A stretch of 16,528 nucleotides of DNA, from NCBI GenBank assembly GCA_003454835.1, contig DMTA01000432.1, positions 1-16,528 on the forward strand. Direction: 5' to 3'. The notes beneath the pieces were generated by a model, which was not told the origin of the DNA, did not search any database, and saw nothing but the letters and a program-made list of their open reading frames with translations. A program made the translations under genes and the position numbers. The DNA comes from Achromobacter sp. (GTDB lineage Bacteria > Pseudomonadota > Gammaproteobacteria > Burkholderiales > Burkholderiaceae_B). Within the stretch, counting starts at the first letter, position 1; the number at the start of each line of letters is the position of its first letter. Of this stretch, positions 13,997-16,528 are shown in pieces.

Positions 13997-16528
13997 ATGG
14001 ATGTTGGTTTTCTCGTATTTGGTCTTGCGGGCCTGCTCACGCTAGTCTGCTTCATGCCGCCCCTCGCCGGCCGCGTCAAGCTGCCCTATTCGGTGCTGCT
14101 CGCCATCGTTGGCTGTCTGCTCGGGATCGTCATTCACGTGCACGGCTGGGCGCCCGCCTGGATCGGAGATTTTCTTGATTCGCTCGAGCGCTTCGAGATC
14201 TCGTCAGAGACCTTTCTGATGGTGTTCCTGCCGGTGCTGCTCTTTGAGACGGCGCTGTCGATGAACGTGCGGCGCCTCATGGACGACATTGGTCCGATCC
14301 TGATGATGGCCATCGTGGCGGTGGTCGTCTGCACGGTCGTGGTGGGCGTGACGCTGGACGCCATCTCGCCCTATGGGCTGGTGGTGTGCCTGCTGCTCGG
14401 CGCCATCGTGGCCACGACAGACCCGGTGGCGGTGGTCGGCATCTTTCGTGAAGTCGGCGCACCCAAGCGGCTGACCACGCTGGTCGAAGGCGAAAGTCTT
14501 TTCAACGACGCGGCGTCCATCGCGTTGTATTCCGTGCTGCTGGCGGTGCTGAGCGGCAAAGGTGAATTGTCCGTCAGCGGCATCTTCAACGACTTCATCG
14601 TTCACTTCATCGGCGGCGGCGTGGCCGGCTTTGCGATGGGGCGTCTGGCCTGCTTCCTGTTTGCCTGGCTGCGCGGCTTTCCCACGGCCGAGATCACGCT
14701 GACCCTGACGCTGGCCTATCTGTCCTTCTTCATCTCCGAGCACTATTTGAATGTCTCGGGCGTGGTCGCCACCGTGATCGCGGGCCTGGTGGTGGGTTCC
14801 ACCGGCCGCACGCGCATGTCGCCCACCACCTTCGAGCATCTGTCCAGCGCGTGGGAGCAGTTCGGCTTCTGGGCCAATTCCCTCATCTTCCTGTTCGCGG
14901 CCATGCTGATCCCCAAGCTGATGGCCGCGGCCGATTGGCAGGAGCTGGTGCTGGTGGGCGTGGTGTTCGTGGTGACGCTGGTGGCGCGCGCGATCGTGGT
15001 GTTCGGGCTGTTGCCGCTCTTGGGCCTGACGCGGTTGGGCACCAAGGTCAGCAACCCTTACAAGGTGGTGATGTTGTGGGGCGGCTTGCGTGGCGCGGTG
15101 TCGCTGGCGCTGGCGCTGGCGGTGACCGAACAGACCGGCGTGCCTGAAGAGGCGCGCCAGTTCATTGCCGTGGCCACGACGGGGTTCGTGCTGATGACGC
15201 TGTTCGTCAACGGCATCAGCCTGCGGCCGCTGATCCGGATGCTGGGGCTGAACCAGCTGTCGCCCGTGGAGCGCACCATCCGCAACCAGGTGCTGGCCGT
15301 GGCGCTGGAAGACCTGCAGGGCAAGACCGAGGAAGTCGCCAAGGCCGAGCATATCGGCAATGAAGTCCGCGACCGCATCCGCGCGGTATTTGACGCCAGT
15401 TTGGCCAGCGTGCATGACGGCCGGGTCAGCCAGATGACCGACGAGCAGCGCGTGGCCGTCGGCCTGGCCATCGTGGCGCAGCGCGAAGAGGAAATGTTCT
15501 TCGACATCCTGAAGGCGCAGATCGTGGACTGGCGCATGGCCGAAACGCTGCTGGCGCGGGCCGAACGCCTGGAAGACGCGATCCGGCTGGGCGGTGTGGA
15601 GGGCTTCGAGCGCGCCATCGCCGCCGACGTCCGCTATTCGACGGGCTTCCGGCTGGCGCTGCGGCTGCATTACGTATTCGGATTCCAGGGCTGGCTGGCG
15701 CGTGAACTCGGCCAGCGCTTTGCCAACCTGATGAGCAAACGTTCAGTCGCGCAGCGCCTGATCGGCTTTGCCCGCGAACAGATCACGCCGCTGCTGGGCG
15801 AAGAGGCCACGCAGCGCATCGTGTCGCTGCATCAGCGCCGTCTGGACCTGATCGAAAACGCCATGCAGGCGTTGAACCTGCAATATCCGTCGTACGCCCA
15901 ATGGCTGCAGGAAAGCTATCTGGGCCGCGTGGCCCGCGAGCTCGAGCGCATCCGCTACCGCGACATGCTTGAGCAGTTCCTGATCAGCGGTGAAGTCTAT
16001 GCCGACCTGACCGAACAACTGAAAAGCCGCTGGTCTCACATCGACAAGCATCCGCCGCTGGACATCGAAATGAGCGCGGCCGAACTCATCAAGCGCGTGC
16101 CGCTTTTTGAAGGCCTGTCGCCCGATTCTCTGCGCGCCATCAGCAAGCTGCTCAAGCCGCGCCTTGCCCTGCCCGATCAACGGGTTTTGACCAAGGGGCG
16201 GCACGGCGAGGAGATGTGCTTTGTGGCATCGGGCGCCGTGGCGGTCCATTTGCCCGACAACACCATGATCGAGCTGGGCAGCGGCGAATTCTTTGGCGAA
16301 CTGGGCCTGTTGGGCGAAGAGCAATTGACGCCGGACGTGACATCGCTGGGATACAGCAAGCTTTTGATGCTGTCTTCGCGCGACTTCCATGCGCTGCTGG
16401 CCCGCGACGAAAACCTGCGCGATCGCATCCAGGTCGTGGCCAAGCAGCGTCTGCGGGCGATTGAAGTCTGGAAGCAGTTTTCGCAGGCTTCCGCGGCGGC
16501 GGCGGCGGCGGCCGCGCCCGCGCCGGTG
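13997..16528 (+). CDS. Na+/H+ antiporter (CPA1/SOS1-like) with C-terminal cNMP-binding-like domain; 3' end missing
   Basis: The window contains 844 codons without a stop. Residues 1 to about 420 are a polytopic sodium/proton exchanger domain. It has the core T141-D142-P143 and N170-D171 (in VEGESLFNDAASI), the ion-binding signatures of CPA1 exchangers, and a later GGLRGAVSLALAL helix. Residues about 430-680 form a long charged, largely helical cytoplasmic region. Residues about 690-815 form a cyclic-nucleotide-binding (CAP_ED) fold, from LIKRVPLFEGLSPDSLRAIS through GEFFGELGLL (763-772). The CRP positions that bind cyclic phosphate (Arg82, Ser83) correspond here to T778-P779, so binding of cAMP may be lost or altered. 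The end enters eight alanines and then a Pro/Ala stretch. The architecture recalls plant SOS1. The ATG at 13997 has no strong ribosome site. It diverges from cpdA. Confidence 0.9.
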   Translation, partial: MDVGFLVFGLAGLLTLVCFMPPLAGRVKLPYSVLLAIVGCLLGIVIHVHGWAPAWIGDFLDSLERFEISSETFLMVFLPVLLFETALSMNVRRLMDDIGPILMMAIVAVVVCTVVVGVTLDAISPYGLVVCLLLGAIVATTDPVAVVGIFREVGAPKRLTTLVEGESLFNDAASIALYSVLLAVLSGKGELSVSGIFNDFIVHFIGGGVAGFAMGRLACFLFAWLRGFPTAEITLTLTLAYLSFFISEHYLNVSGVVATVIAGLVVGSTGRTRMSPTTFEHLSSAWEQFGFWANSLIFLFAAMLIPKLMAAADWQELVLVGVVFVVTLVARAIVVFGLLPLLGLTRLGTKVSNPYKVVMLWGGLRGAVSLALALAVTEQTGVPEEARQFIAVATTGFVLMTLFVNGISLRPLIRMLGLNQLSPVERTIRNQVLAVALEDLQGKTEEVAKAEHIGNEVRDRIRAVFDASLASVHDGRVSQMTDEQRVAVGLAIVAQREEEMFFDILKAQIVDWRMAETLLARAERLEDAIRLGGVEGFERAIAADVRYSTGFRLALRLHYVFGFQGWLARELGQRFANLMSKRSVAQRLIGFAREQITPLLGEEATQRIVSLHQRRLDLIENAMQALNLQYPSYAQWLQESYLGRVARELERIRYRDMLEQFLISGEVYADLTEQLKSRWSHIDKHPPLDIEMSAAELIKRVPLFEGLSPDSLRAISKLLKPRLALPDQRVLTKGRHGEEMCFVASGAVAVHLPDNTMIELGSGEFFGELGLLGEEQLTPDVTSLGYSKLLMLSSRDFHALLARDENLRDRIQVVAKQRLRAIEVWKQFSQASAAAAAAAAPAPV

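Noticed and set aside
14204..15670. A 488-codon minus-strand frame antisense to the antiporter
   Set aside because: The product is a His/Gln/Arg-rich mirror of the membrane domain; the antiporter motifs are clear on the plus strand.

Overview
The window is a high-GC chromosomal segment. Gene content and protein sequence suggest a betaproteobacterium of the Alcaligenaceae, Achromobacter- or Bordetella-like: an OmpW porin, gltBD, an RpoH, a CpdA-type phosphodiesterase, a PtrR-like LysR regulator and a YbfB/YjiJ-type MFS transporter. This placement is from memory of the families, not from a search. No rRNA, tRNA, CRISPR array, insertion sequence or prophage is visible, so this is core-like chromosome with a few unusual regulatory and RNA elements.

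Left part (1-2193). A truncated MFS transporter gene (minus strand, leaves the window at base 1) diverges from a LysR regulator gene. The regulator converges on ompW, and a perfect 10-bp hairpin lies between them. ompW has an exact TTGAC-N4-GTCAA FNR/Anr-type site upstream.

Middle part (2158-9895). The gltB-gltD operon (minus strand, 8 nt between the genes) encodes both subunits of NADPH-dependent glutamate synthase. It has a sigma70-like promoter and a clear intrinsic terminator. Next is a gene of the REP-associated tyrosine transposase (RAYT) family that has lost both the HUH histidines and the catalytic tyrosine and has gained an AT-hook-like tail. It has its own promoter and terminator. 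It diverges from fghA, the S-formylglutathione hydrolase of formaldehyde detoxification.

Right part (10860-16528). A two-TM membrane protein of unknown function is followed by rpoH, the heat-shock sigma factor. The rpoH leader carries a letter-perfect CIRCE operator (TTAGCACTC-N9-GAGTGCTAA) on top of candidate sigmaE and sigma70 promoters. This suggests that HrcA repression and sigma32 activation are wired together. Between the rpoH terminator and the converging cpdA gene lies an orphan module: a 10-bp stem that presents a 26-nt C/U-rich, anti-Shine-Dalgarno-like loop, followed directly by a strong intrinsic terminator. It is the best candidate here for an undescribed small RNA. cpdA (cAMP phosphodiesterase) diverges from a large SOS1-like Na+/H+ antiporter that has a C-terminal cyclic-nucleotide-binding fold whose phosphate-binding Arg-Ser is replaced by Thr-Pro. 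A long perfect inverted repeat sits between the two genes. The antiporter gene runs off the right edge inside an alanine/proline tract.

Several of the genes deal with envelope or stress conditions (OmpW/low oxygen, RpoH/heat, formaldehyde, ion homeostasis), but apart from gltBD they look like independent transcription units.
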